A DNA stretch of 64,000 bases from Amylostereum areolatum (GCA_012932865.1 SAXG01000023.1:667814-731813); one strand, 5' to 3'; positions 44,107 to 56,125 are shown, counted from the stretch's first letter. Numbers and translations are program-made. The notes: generated by a model not told the origin, from the letters alone.

Positions 44107-46476
44107 ATGGCCGACTGTCCATCCTTCAGAACTCCAACAGGCCATGAATACATTAAGGATAAACTAAAACAAGTCATACCACAATGGCCTAATGGCCCGC
44201 ACGACTGGCAGGTTGAGGCAACCGCCAATATCCTGTGCAAGATAGATCAACTCATTATTGCAGGGTGCGGCGAGGGGAAGACGGCAGCCATGTACCTCCA
44301 TGTTCTCCTTCACCGTACCCTAAGCGAGAATCCAAGTCTTCCTCGCTTCGGACTGGTTCTCAAAGAGCGGCCTGTGGTCCTGGATGTGACACCCCTGACT
44401 GATCTCGCACAGAGCCAGGTATGAATCCATGTTCTGTAAACGAGGCAGTCAGGATAACGGCAAAGTAGGTGGCTGAAATGAATGCAATGGGTGTACCTGC
44501 AATATCCCTCGATAAGAAGACTGTTGAACGCGCAAGGTCGGAGGAAAACCGAAATGTCTACCGAGAAATCGAACGCGGTGAATGGAGAGTTGTCATTGTA
44601 TCACCTGAAAGGCTGAAGTCTCCCGAGCTTGGCCGCATACTCCGGAACGATGCCTTCGTCGACACCTTATCATTGTTGTCTCTAGACGAAGCCCATGTCG
44701 CCTGCCCGTGGAGCAAAGACTTTCGAGTCGAGTACGATATTGGAAGCCTTTGTCTTGTGCTTCGCGGACGGGTCCCAATCCTCCTGATGACAGCAACCTT
44801 GACCAAGGAAGGACAAGCCACACTCCTGCGCCTCACAGGACTTCGCGAAAAGGCATTCATCACCATTCGACGCCCTATTGAACGACCTAATATGCGATTA
44901 GTATTTTGTACCCTCCACCACGGCATTGGTCCCAAGGTGAAGAATTTCCCGGACATTGCATGGGCAGCTAGGGGGGCAAAGAAGGTGGTTATCTTTGTCG
45001 GAACGCACAAACTCGCAATACAAGTGGCCTCCTACCTGTGGCGCCTCCGTCCACCGGGCGAGGCTCAGCGGCGACGCAACATCCGCATCTATACAGGTGT
45101 AACCGAGGAGGGGAAGACTGCGTCAACAATCATGGAAGATTTTGTCAATGATCCCGAGACTTTCGTTGTTGTCGCCACAATCAAATTTGGGATGGGGGTG
45201 GACTCACTTCGAAATATAGCCATCGCGGTGAACTTCGGAATTCCAAGGACACCGGAGACACTTCTTCAGCAGCTTTGCCGCGCGGGTCGCGATCCAAACA
45301 TGCTCGCTGCAGGGATCACATATGTTCAGGCATCGTATGTCTCAGCTGTAGAAGACGCACCAGAGCAGGACCATCTATCCGAGGGGGACGAGTCAGACGA
45401 CGGGGAGCGCAGAACGAACGCCACCTCGGGTGGAAGCAGAAGAGAAATGGCGGCATCAAATCATCCGAAAGATTCGGATTCAGCGATGGCGAATAGAGGG
45501 ATTCGACGTCTTGTCCGCGCACACGCTCGCCGTGAATGTTTGGTGGTCGAGATCAACCGCCTGTTTGCGGGACCTTCTCCTCCTTCCCACGCACTGGCTT
45601 CTTGCCTCGAGGCTAAGCGCGCACTACCGTGCTCAAGCTGCATCCACCATCTTCCACCGACTTCTCGCCCCCCTCTTCTCATGACCGCTCCCCTTCCTGG
45701 CCATACTCCACGCCCGCAACTCGCAAACGTTCCGATGGACGATGACGGCATGGAGGCCTTCGACGACGACGACGCGCCGGACCTCATCACAAAACATCCC
45801 AAACTTACCCAAGAATTCGCCCTCGAAGCCGGCGAGGAACTCGACGAGTTCTGCCAAATGCGGTGGTCACTGAAGCAGTCGAGTGACGCGGCTGTTCGTC
45901 CTTGGAGGTCGTATCTCGGTGCACCGTTGCGCACGGCGCTCCTCAAGGACTTCCACAGGGTGCGCGATCGGGAGGAGCTGGCCCGTGTTTTGATCGACTG
46001 GAGGTACCTTGACGAGGATGGGAGTGCACTCTGCAATCTCGCTCGTCAATTGAACCAGGAGTTCGACGAACGACGAGAGCAAATGCTAGAGGAACGAGCG
46101 CGAAAGGCGGCGGCGACGCGTGCGGCCAAGAAACAGGGTACGTTCATCCATCGGTTTCCGCTTTCTTGACCCTGATGCCGTTAAAAAGCGACACGGGATA
46201 TACGATCCACTGAATCGGCAGAACGAGCAGGGCTTCAACCCAGGCTTCAAGCGGCGGACAACCGCCTCCCCGCGCCCAGGTACGTGGTGTACTTTTCGGT
46301 GCCACAACACATATATCGACTGACGGGCTGTCCCCAGAACGCCCACACACCCCTGTCACATCTTTTCGGCGGACGAAAACTCGCCTACAACGCATCACCA
46401 GGAGTCTCCTTGTCGGTGGGTACGCGCACGTAGCGGGAGTGTCATGGATTCACCCTCCAAGCGACGTAGGACATGA
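44107..46476 (+). CDS. RecQ-like superfamily-2 DNA helicase (transposon-borne)
   Basis: ATP-dependent 3'-5' helicase-like protein of 736 aa. Exons: 44107-44418, 44469-46137, 46189-46279, 46338-46476 (the third exon could start at 46222 in the same frame). Motifs in order: DWQVEA with the Q at 35, Walker A GCGEGKTA (53-60), DEAH at 177-180, TAT at 212-214, VVVATIKFGMGVD, and motif VI QLCRAGRD at 371-378. A Cys-containing segment (CLEAKRALPCSSC) follows the helicase core, where RecQ proteins carry a zinc-binding subdomain. The C-terminus ends SPSKRRRT, a nuclear-localisation-like motif just before the stop, which supports the splicing. No HRDC domain is visible. The start was chosen at the first ATG before conserved sequence. 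Confidence 0.92.
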
Positions 46477-46506
46477 GGTATGTATCATACCTCGTGGTAT
46501 TTTTGA

Positions 46507-49500
46507 TTATGCTAACAAAACACCGTTCTCGAAGGTAATGGGTGGCTCTAAATACATAGTAGCATCCTCATACCCCTCTGGCATCAAAGCCTCCTCCGAC
46601 ATATCTGCCCAGTCCTCCCACCCTTGTGCGATGTACTCCTGTAGTTTACCTTCATCCAGTAGTTTGTAACCCTCGTTGTAATCGTCGCGCGCTTGAAACC
46701 CAAGGTCGCGACCGCTCCGTTTGATGTGTAGATCATTTCGCGAACATATTTGGATCCCGACGGCCAGCTCGTTGTTCGTGTGGGGCTCGCTGTGTCGCTT
46801 CCGCCGCTCTTCCAACCGCACATTGCGTTCGATGGCTCGCACAAGACGAAGGAGATGGTGGACATGCATGGACAGGGTTTCACGGTACCATTTATCGTCA
46901 AACTCTTTTCCTTTGTGCTGAGCGAGCTCTTCTAGCCAGTGATTAAAATGCTCTTGCATGAGATCCAGTTCATGGAAGTGGCCCGGCTTTCCTTCAAGAT
47001 TGACGAGCATGTTGGCGAACAGCCCCGTTCTGGTGGCCGTCGGATACTCGATCTCCAAGTTGCAGAACTGTTCAATGAGGTAGCGAGTGTAGTGCGAGTT
47101 CCCGGCCCCTGCGAACGTGAAGATCCACACCTGTAACATCCGAACGGTAAGAAAATCGTCCCATTAACGTGGCATCAACAAGACACTTACCTTCAAGATC
47201 TCCCAGACTCGGCCGCTATCCCCAATGCTCACTGAACGGACCAATTCCAAGTAGTGGATCCCATCACGCATCAGCATACAGCTGTTGGCGAGTGCACGAT
47301 CCCCTTTGAACACCTTCGCGCGACGTGTCGGTAGTGCCGACTTCTTTTTCTTTTTCTTTCCCTTCTGCCTGGTAGACAATGATGATTCGGGGAAGAGGGA
47401 ATCGTTCGAAGGTGGTACATCCCAGTCAGGACCGCGGGGGGCATCTGTGATAGAGGTGATACCTTCGGTCGGTGGCTGTAAAGCGCGGAGGTACGCGCCC
47501 TCGCTGGAGTATCGTTGGGTCAGAAGTTGTGCGTCCGACAGGAGGGCCACGAGAGATGGTAGGCGATCGGCATCTTTCAATGCTTCAAAATGTTCAACGA
47601 GATCCTTGCCCGTCCCGCGCAAGCCTAGGAATACTCTGGACGAGGTTACGTCGCTTAGTAAGTACACCTTCATCGACGTAAAAACTGAAGTTGACACGTA
47701 CACCCAACAGTCCAACATGTGAGCCTCAACTACGATCTTCAACGTACGGGTATGCGTATAGAAATCGACCTTGTGGAAGTCTGATGGTGTCGGGCTGTTG
47801 ATTGCCGTCGCAATGTACCCAAGCGTCGATGGGTCCTTCCGTGCGTGTTCGCCACCCCAATATGTTCGGAAAATCCGACTGAGGCCTGTCCATTTCGTAT
47901 GCCAGATCTCCAGGACGGGCCTGACAAAACGAAGAGAATCGAAGGACCCGAGAGCTTCACCGCTCAACACCCTCTTCACCTGCATGATCCCCTCGAACGA
48001 CTTTCCGTCCCCGGATATGAACTGGAGGCGGCTGCCGATGGTCTCCCCATTTAGACCCAGATGACCAAGGAAGTCCAGTATAGCTTGCTTCATGCCACGC
48101 GTCGAAACCTCCTGGGCTGCATTCGTGCCGAGAGTATGAACCTCCGTTTTCCGGTGAGGGTTGATTTGGTGTTTCTTCGTGTTCTCTCGGAACTGACGGT
48201 CAACCTCAGCACGATAGATCGAGAGCGCAGGGACGTATTGCACCAAGACTTCGACCCAATGGTACCTATGCACGGTCTCGATGTGTGCAGAGTCGATGAG
48301 GTCCAGAATTCCCTCCGTGGTCAAGTCGTTCCTCTTCCCGGCCTCAAGATTGTCCAGGATGGGCTGTAGCTCGAACGCACCCGGGGGACAGTCCTCCATC
48401 ACGACAGCAGTGGCACCCGTTCCGGTGGCCATCTTGTTCTGGGTATTTAGGCGCACGTCGCGGCGCCGAAGGTATGCTTGAATGTTATCGAGTACGATCC
48501 ATACAGGTTTCGCTGCGGGCCCAGTGCACAACGTCTGTAAGAACTTCCGCTTCTGTTCCGCCATCACATTCAGTGCATTGATCACCGACGAATAGGATAT
48601 GGTTTGTCCAAGACGGCTCCCGACGCGAAACATTGCCTGGTGGGCTTTGGAGGCAAAAAGTGACAGACCACGACACAGCTGAAACAGGTTCGTCCAGGAG
48701 TTTCTACTGAACGTAATCTCGCTCATGATACTTGTGCAGACCTAGGTCATGTCAGCGGAAGTTTTAGACACCAGCACAATATGCAACGACGAACAATATC
48801 TTTGGGACGATACAGCGCACCGCCGTCGCTGTCATCTCCATCAGAGTGCATGTCGTCATTGTCGCTGTCAGTGTCCGAGTTTGTCCCGGAGCCGCCTGTT
48901 CCCCGTTCCAAGGCTTGACGTCGACGGCGGCGTTGAATCAGTGCCGAAATCAGACACCAGGTCACAGGTGCGCGCAACCGATACACACCAGACAGGTCAC
49001 GGAAAGAAAACTGATCGATGATAGACCACGATACCAGTGGATCCTTGATGGTGTGGGTGCGACGTCGTGTTCCTGTGGCTCCTTCAGGTGCGTCTGCTCT
49101 CGCTCCATGTTCATCTGTTTGTATTCCAACACCATCTGCAGCTTGTCCAGCTCCAGACGCCACCTGAGATGGCATCGATTCTTTCTGCATCGAGGCGCGG
49201 ACGCGCAAGCCGGCCTCCTTCGACACACACAGGTCCTCATTTTCTTCTTCCATTTTCCGCAGGACTTGACCGAATGCCCATGTAGACAATGCAGGTGCTC
49301 CGTAACACAAGCGTGCAGAAAGGTCATCTGGACACATGAAGTACATGTCCCGTTCTGGATCGCCGGGTGGAGGTCGACTGTATGGATGCGTGTAGATCTT
49401 CTCGACGATGTCCACAACATCACCCCCGCGAAGGAATCGTCGCACGAACTGGGCCTGCGAAGAACTTCCTTGCGGCAAGTCGTGACGAAAGAGGTGTCCG

Positions 49501-49849
49501 AGGAACGTGCCCAAAGACCAGCCGGTTTTTTTGAGAGCGCCGAGAACTGTGGCCATCTTCTCTTCGTCCTTTTCTGCTTGAGGTCGGTCGTCTCGTTTCC
49601 GTTTCTTTGCCGTGTTGCTAACACTCTATAAGGGTGATTTAGGTGTTTGCAAAAACCTAATCCGCGACGGTAGCTTACCTGGGAGGCTGGAGACGGTGCA
49701 TACTGCCGGAAGGAAAAATCCATCGCTCTCTGCGGTGTCATGGTCGGAGCTGCTGTCTGTGAGAGTCCCGCCTCGTTCGAATCCGTTGCTGGATGCTCCG
49801 TGCCGCCATGTTGTCCTTCTGCCTCTCGGAGACCCTTCAAAAAGATCAT
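46507..49849 (-). CDS. DUF6589 protein, candidate transposase
   Basis: Protein of 1036 aa. Exons (high to low): 49849-49679, 49625-48795, 48741-47702, 47635-47191, 47130-46507, all in phase. DUF6589 hallmarks include WIVLDNIQAYLRRRD (Asp near residue 419), FISGDGKSFEGIMQVKR (Asp near 579), PVLEIWHTKWTGLSRIF, a MLDCW motif before the third intron, and a C-terminal block FTFAGAGNSHYTRYL..., MQEHFNHWLEEL and IKRSGRDLGFQA. A basic KKRKRDDRP stretch in the second exon could direct it to the nucleus. The two conserved aspartates and a later glutamate would suit an RNase-H-like DDE nuclease, but this is my inference; the family has no function that I know of. A longer frame from 49982 exists in another phase and may hold an additional first exon. 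Confidence 0.88.
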
Positions 49850-50149
49850 CCAATATGTCAGTTTGCGATTGAATGATAGCCATCATTGCGGCTTCGAGCC
49901 ACATTACCTCTCTTCCTTCTTCGTCATTTTGTGCACTTGAACCAAAGAACATTGAAGCTTCACCCCATATTCCGGAAAACATGAGGACAACGTATCGTAG
50001 ATTCGTGTGGCTTGGTTTGGGCGACGCGCAAGCCAGCGAGCACTAGTGAGCACTCCGTCGAAAAGGATGACAGAATTACAATTACACTATCTCGTACATG
50101 ACTATGACACATCTAGTACGAAAGCCCCTCGAAAGCCCCTTCGCGCGCC

Positions 50150-50198
50150 GTCCTAAAAAGGCTATTTTGTCGTCCCGCGAGAGCCCTTGCTTTTGGTG
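50150..50198 (-). repeat. Right terminal inverted repeat (49 bp)
   Basis: Begins GTCCTAAAAAGGCTATTTTG and ends CTTTTGGTG; the reverse complement of the left repeat at 43905-43953 with three mismatches. Confidence 0.92.
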
Positions 50199-51298
50199 CA
50201 GACCTTATACTCAGAACGACTGTCTTCTGAGTTAGGTCAGCCACGGAGACTAGTCGGTGGTCCAGCTTACGGCGTGCGTTTTGTTGGCGTTGCCGTTATC
50301 GCACCCCCCTCCCACCGCCAGTTCCATCTCTCTTCGCGTTCGCGTGCACAACGGGGCGCCCGGCGTGCATGCTACTGTATCGCCAACGCATCCATGCCAG
50401 CACCGTCCTGCGGGTGCATCACCACACGCGCAGATTAGATTTCGTGGAGACACCGGGGGGTACCGGTTCTCACCCCACCGTCGGGCCCCGTCCCCATCCC
50501 CATCCCCATCCACGTCGGACACCGCACCCGCGAGTGAGAGTCGCACCAGAAGGGAAGGAAGAAAAAAAAAAACCCTCCATCCCTGCAGGCAGCAGGACAA
50601 ACCCACAACTTGTATTAGTTACTGTAAGTTACCGGTCTCCAGCTCCTTCCTTTCCGAGCCGACCCCCACCATCGATACCGGCGTCGTGCCCGACAATGAA
50701 ACCTTCCCTCCCTCCCCCCCTCGTCGGCTCTCCGCCCATTGGCGCGATAATCGACCGGGGGGCGGTCATGCGACATTGCGATCCGTCCTTAGTCTCGCCG
50801 GGACGTCCGTTCTAACAGCATAATCACCCACGGGCCACAGTACACTTCTCGCACGCACGCACGCACGCACGCGCGCACCACCGGGCGGAACCCCCTTACG
50901 CGATTAGGGGTGGTGGGGGGGGGCGATTATCAGACTGGAAACGGCGGTAGAGCTGGGCCCCGGGATGTTGGAATGTGAACAGGCCAGAGTCGAACGCGGC
51001 ATGCATGGCCCATCAGAGATGCCTTCCTCCGCACGAGATCGAGAAGTGAATGTGGGCGTGGACGTGGATGTGGATGGGTGCATGTGGCGAAGACAGAGCG
51101 GCCGCGGGATGTACGTACCATAACGAGAGGACGGGAACGAGGACGAGGACTGGACCGTTGCGTTGTGGCGTGAGGCTATACTGTACATGGCATGGAATAG
51201 AAAGAACTGGGCATGGCAAGTGCGAAAAAAATTCAGAAAGCGTGACGCCGAACCGACACATAGCGAAAATCCCTCAACGATCTCCACCGCGCACGCGC
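50199..51298. other. Intergenic region beyond the transposon
   Basis: Holds the second copy of AGTCGGTGGT (50252-50261) and the 3' flank of the DUF726 gene. Open frames here look like GC shadows. A short ACGC repeat occurs near 50856. Confidence 0.4.
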
Positions 51299-54200
51299 TC
51301 AACTGTCCCACGGATTCGCGAGATAGCTCGGCGGCGTCTTCCGCGCCGACGTCCCCCACCCCTCCGCGCCCCCGCCCGCGGTCTGAATCCCGCCCGCCGC
51401 GTCCCCAAACGACAACGTCGGCCCCCGCCCAAACCCAAACCCATACACGTCCTTCTCCGGCGGCTCCGGCGCCCACCCCCCCGCAAACCTCGCCCCGCTC
51501 TCCCCCTCCCCCTCCCGCTCCCGCTCCCTTATCGCGCCCGATCCAAACCCAGCCCCGAACCCGTCCGCGAACCGTGACGTCACCGCGCCCTCCCTCTCCC
51601 GTTCCTCCTCTGACTCCCCCCTCCCCGCACCGAGGGACAAAGTCCGGGAGAACGTCGTCGCCAGGTCCCGCCCGTGGTCGCTCCTCCCCAGGGCCCCAAA
51701 CCCGCCCGTCGGCGTCCGCGATCCCCCCATCCCCATCCCCATCCCTCTCCCCCACCCTCCCTCCTCCTCCTCCTCCTCCTCCGCATCCTCCCGATCCAAC
51801 GGCGGCGGAGCCGAGTGCGGTCGCACCCCCGACGACGACGACGCGTACGGCTCCCTCAAGCTCGACGCCGCCGCGGTATCGATCGCCGGCGGGATCGGCG
51901 ACTTGGGCGGCGGCACGGGCGACACTGCGGACGGCTCCGCGCCGCCGATGACCGCCTTCATCGCCGCGAGGTCGAAGCCCGCCTTGGCGGGGAGCGCGCC
52001 CCCCACGTCGTCCTCGCCGTCCCCGCCCGCGCCTTCTCCCGCTGCCGGCGCGTGATCTGGGTCCGCAGCACCCACCGGGGACGCGACCTCCCGCGGCGGC
52101 AGCTCGTCCTCGTCCGCGCCCGCGCCCGCGGGGGGGACTTGGCCGATCGACGCCGCGCGTCTGTACGTGTCCGCCGTCGGGGGGCGGGACACGTATCCCT
52201 GCGACCGTGCGTGCCCCGGCTTGCCCGCGGACCCGGAGGACTTGCTCCGCGAGAACCACCCGCGCTTCTTCGGGAACTCCTCCCCCTCCGGCACGACGAT
52301 CCTGTCTTCGTCGAAGTCGGGCACCTGGCGCAAAGAAGGAGCGGCGGGGTTTGGTTTCAGTGGTCGGTCGAAAGTTTGCCCAGGCAAGGAAAGAGAGAGA
52401 GGGAGAGAGGGAGAGAGCGAACGCGTACCTCCGGCTCGTCGAAGTAATCCGCCGACACGGGGAACCCGAGCTGGTCGAGGATGAGCGGCATGAACGTTCG
52501 ATAGCTCATGTGCCCCGAGATCTTGTCCGTCACGTCCACGTTCTCCAGCCCGGGCACGTTCTCCACCGGCCGCAGCCCCGCCACCGTCTGCAGCCCCCCG
52601 CTCGTCGCGCGGAACAGGTAGTTGAGCACCCAGTCGTTGCGCGCGTAGCAGTTCACGAACCGGCCCGAGACCGCGGCCCGCGCCTGGAACCACGTCCGCT
52701 GCGAGGCCGTCAGCGTCGCCCCCGAGCAGGAACACGTCCTGCACGATCCCGAACGCGCGCTGGCGCGCGAGCTCGAGCAGCGCGTAGAAGATCACGCGCG
52801 CGCCGAGCGAGAACCCGATGAGCGTGATCGGGCGCACGCCGAGGTGGCGCTGGATGAGCACGTCCGCGAGCACGCTCCCGGCCGCTTTCGCCCTGTCGAG
52901 CGCGTTCGACCAGGGGTTGTCGATGAGGTATCCGAGTTTGGTCAAGACTGCCGTGAAAAGGGGGAGACAGAGAAAAAAGGATGGCTCAGATTAGGGGCGT
53001 CGGCGGGAAGGGGGGAGAGAGCGGTTCGACGTACTGATCGGCCATTGGAGGGCACTCATGAGCGCGGTCATCACCGTCGCTTGCAGCACCGTCGTCCCGA
53101 TCTGCGAGAGCACCTCCGAGGTCAGGATGCTCAACGCGCTGCCCGTCTCCCGGATCATCTCAGGCTCCCACAGCACGCTGAACACGTCCCCGATGATGGG
53201 GTCCAGCACGCTGAACGGCAAGCGCGGGTCGTCGAGCTCGCCGGTCATGAACCTGGTTTTCCGCAGCGCACGCATTCGTCAGCTCCGACGGCCTCGCAAG
53301 ACGCGCGAACGGAGGGACGCACCCGGGGACGGTGAGGATGCAGTTGACCCGCTTGTTGTTGTGGAGCGGGAGCACGTCGAACGTGCGCACGCTCTGCGTC
53401 CTTCGCGCCATGCCCTTCGCGGCGATCCCAGAGCCCGTGAGGACGCCCCCCGTCGTGATCACCGCCGCTCCAGCCGTTCCTCCCAGGAAGCCCGCGGTCC
53501 CAGAGATCCCGACCGTCGTCAGCGCCGCTCCCAACCCCGCACCGATCACGGGCGCGAGCAGGCCAGCGGACAAGCCGATGACGAGTCCACCCCCTGCGAC
53601 CCCCATGGCGTGAGCCGTATGCAGATAGCTTGGGGAGAAGGAGGCGTACCCAGCGTTGCGAGCCCCATCATCACGTACCGTCGCTTCCGAGAGGACTTTT
53701 GGCGGTCGGCCACGATCTCGCGCTGTTCGAGGCTTTCGACACCCTCTTGGATCTCCAGCGCCTCCGTCACCCGCTGCTCGAACTTGACCACGTCCAGCCA
53801 GCCCAAGCCGAGGTGCAGCGCGACTTGCTCCAGGAGCACGCGCGAGCGCGCGTCGTAGACGCTGTCCGCGATGAGGATGAGGAAGAGATCGCAGAGGACG
53901 GTCCATCGGATGTCCAGCGTCACGTTCTCGTCCGCGGAGGACAGCGTGGTGGATACGCCGGGCATCTGCGACGCCGTGGTATCCTCGAGAACCCGGGCGG
54001 TCGTCTGGAAGGTCTTGTTGAGTCCGGCGGAGGGGGGCGGGGTGAAGGGATGGTGGGATTGAGTGGGCGTGGTGGGGTCGACCAAGGTGATCTCGGAGAT
54101 ATCGTCGGACTGGGCCGCGGACAGATCCTGGCGGGCGCGCTCCTCCTCGTCCTCGTGCCGTTTCTCCTCCTGCCGACGGGCCTCCTCGGGATCGTACTCG

Positions 54201-54922
54201 GGATTGGCGACGGTGTGCGTGGTCATCAGCGACGGGACGAGGTCTTCGGGGATGACGCCGTGCATGCCGAGGTTCTCGATCATCTTCTGTTCTGGCGTAC
54301 TCGTTTAGCACCATCAACATGAGTAGGGGGGAGTGTGCAGACGATGGAGGGCCTCACCTGGGGTCGCGAGCTCCATGTGGTAGTACAGTCGACCGAGGAT
54401 CTTGAGCGACCACAGCTCGAGGTTCTGGATCGCGGGCTTGAGCTCCTTGTGGTTGATCTTCCTGAGGGCGTCGGCCATGGATTTGGTCGTGAGCGCGCAG
54501 AGGCCGACGTACGCGATGCGCTGGGCCTCGGTGAGCATGTTCTTCGTCTGCTGCATCTGGCTGAGCGGCGTCATCGCCTGGTCCTCGTCGAACAGGTAGC
54601 GCGTGCGCAGGTGCACCTCGTCCGCTTCCTCCTCCTCCTTCATCCGCAGACGCGTGTACTCGCTCTCGTTCTGGTCCGCCTTCTCGCGCCATTCGTTGCC
54701 CTCGTAGTCCACGTCGAGCAGCGCGCCCGTGGCGTTCCCCGCCCCGCCGCGCCCGTCTTTCTTCACCTGCGGCTGGTAGTGGTACTTCTTCTGGTCCTCC
54801 TCGTCCAGGCCGTTCGCGAATTCGTCCGTCGCGCGCACGACGGGCATGTCCTCCCAGCCGTCGTCGTCGTCCATGTCGAGGAAACCGTCGTCCTTTTCTT
54901 TGGGGCCAAAGGCGGACGACAT
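51299..54922 (-). CDS. DUF726 membrane-associated lipase-like protein (Mil1/TMCO4 family); one frame slip
   Basis: Large protein of about 1079 aa. Exons (high to low): 54922-54358, 54291-53650, 53593-53323, 53252-53035, 52947-52429, 52324-51299. The N-terminal half is acidic and helical. Two Gly/Ala-rich hydrophobic segments (GGLVIGLSAGLLAPVIGAGLG and the following GTAGFLGGTAG region) match the membrane part of DUF726 proteins. The alpha/beta-hydrolase core follows, with ITLIGFSLGARVIFYALLEL carrying the GFSLG nucleophile elbow. In exon 5 a run of five G on the coding strand (52718-52722) must be read as four to continue from VFLLGA into TLTASQRTWFQARAAVSGRF; with that correction all phases close. 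This may be a sequencing error. The last 340 residues are low-complexity and end NPWDS. Yeast Mil1 is a medium-chain/TAG lipase-like relative. Confidence 0.88.
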
Positions 54923-55272
54923 CGGGATGTGGGATCGGGATGGAGGGTGTTGTCGGTGGGGGGGCGCGAGCAAAGTCGAGGGCTATGGGGTAAGGGTAGA
55001 GGGTATCGTCGTGGTGGTCCGAAGTCGAGCCCACAGCCGCCGCACGCGAGCGTCATATCGGCTCGGCAACCGACGATTACATCTTGATCTTCCCACGGTT
55101 ACAACGCTTCTTCCACTTTGTAGCTCATCACCTTCAATACTTATACGAAGGCGGCGTGGAGAGAGATCGACAGGCTACGGCAATGGATTTGCTATGTTAC
55201 AAGTGGATGATAGTCGATACACATGCACGACCTCGGCGCTTCATGAGGAGGTCGAAAAGGAGGGGAAGCGCG
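54923..55272. promoter_or_regulatory. Spacer between SRP14 stop and DUF726 start
   Basis: 350 bp between two minus-strand genes; must contain the SRP14 terminator and the DUF726 promoter. Confidence 0.4.
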
Positions 55273-55929
55273 CTATGAAGCCCTCGCCTTGGCTTTCGCG
55301 TCCTCTTTCTCCTGCACCCGTTTCCGCACCTCCTCCCGCTTCGCCGCGGCCTTGGCCTTTCGCTGGCGTTTCTTCCGTCCGTTCCCGCGCTTGGGGCCCT
55401 CGACGACGACGGCCTCCGCGAGACGGCGCTTGCGCGCTGCAGCCTGCTCCGCGCGCAGCTTCTCCCGCTTCTTGTCGCGCTTGCGCAGGGTGCCCATGGA
55501 GCCTTTGAGGAGGGTGCCGTAGGCGTGGAGGAACTTGTCGAGGCTGCTCGACATGACCTGTGGACATGGCCGGGATGAAGGCGTGGATGAATGAAAAGGG
55601 GGGGGACCGACGCACCCGCGTGGATACTTTTATCTCCTTCCCGTTCGTGACGCGCACCAGGCAGGGGTACTCTTTCGAGTTGTCGGCAGATCCCATGGTC
55701 ACGTCCTCCCCATCGTGAACGACTGAAAGATCCGCTTCAGAGTCGACCGCGGCAGAGGGACGGGGGAAGAGACGCACGTCGTTTATGGGTGAGCCATATC
55801 GATCCGTGCTCCTTGGACGATTCAAACAGCTCAGACAACTGTTTCAGGAACTGTTCGAGCAGCGCGATGAGAAACGTGCAAGAGAGCAGAGAGGCGATCA
55901 CGCACGGTGTCGTTGTCGACGAGCTGCAT
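55273..55929 (-). CDS. SRP14: Signal recognition particle 14-kDa subunit
   Basis: SRP Alu-domain protein of 162 aa that binds SRP RNA and delays elongation during ER targeting. Exons (high to low): 55929-55906, 55850-55778, 55722-55616, 55557-55273. The protein begins MQLVDNDT|FLKQLSELFESSKEHGSIWL and continues THKRLVHDGEDVTMG, PCLVRVTNGKEIKVSTRV and LDKFLHAYGTLLKGSMGTLRKRDKKREK, all standard for fungal SRP14. The C-terminus is a Lys/Arg/Ala-rich extension of about 60 residues. It is transcribed divergently from the siroheme gene, with 196 bp between the start codons. Confidence 0.95.
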
Positions 55930-56125
55930 GAAGACTTGGAAGAAGCGAGCCGCACGCGCACGACCTTCGGGGTCGCGCCCGGACGTGGCTGACGTAAGCG
56001 AACCCGAAAAAACGCAAAGGTCGCGTCTCTCCAACGCCATTTTCCGCAAAACTTTGCGCGGTCATGGCGGCTTCCCACCGTTCTCCCTCCGTCCGCCTTC
56101 GCACCTCCTTTCACTTCCGTCCACC
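55930..56125. promoter_or_regulatory. Short bidirectional promoter, SRP14 / siroheme synthase
   Basis: A 196-bp interval separates the divergent ATGs. It is C/T-rich towards the siroheme gene and has no TATA box. Confidence 0.5.

Larger units (their letters stand above)
43905..50198. mobile_element. Putative DNA transposon encoding RecQ-like helicase and DUF6589 protein
   Basis: A 6.3-kb unit bounded by 49-bp inverted repeats that are 46/49 identical. It contains exactly two genes, tail to tail: a RecQ-like helicase on the plus strand (44107-46476) and a DUF6589 protein on the minus strand (46507-49849), leaving only 30 bp between their stop codons. All exons are open and splice in phase, so the element appears recently active or under selection. 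The inverted repeats and gene content are seen directly; the interpretation as a transposon, with DUF6589 as transposase, is inference. A 10-bp direct repeat lies 7 bp outside the left repeat and 53 bp outside the right one. Confidence 0.75.

Noticed and set aside
48846..49631. Plus-strand 261-codon frame inside the transposon
   Set aside because: It is antisense to an open DUF6589 exon and shows no recognisable protein features.
50850..50880. ACGC tandem repeat as a possible structured element
   Set aside because: It is a short simple repeat without flanking symmetry or duplication.
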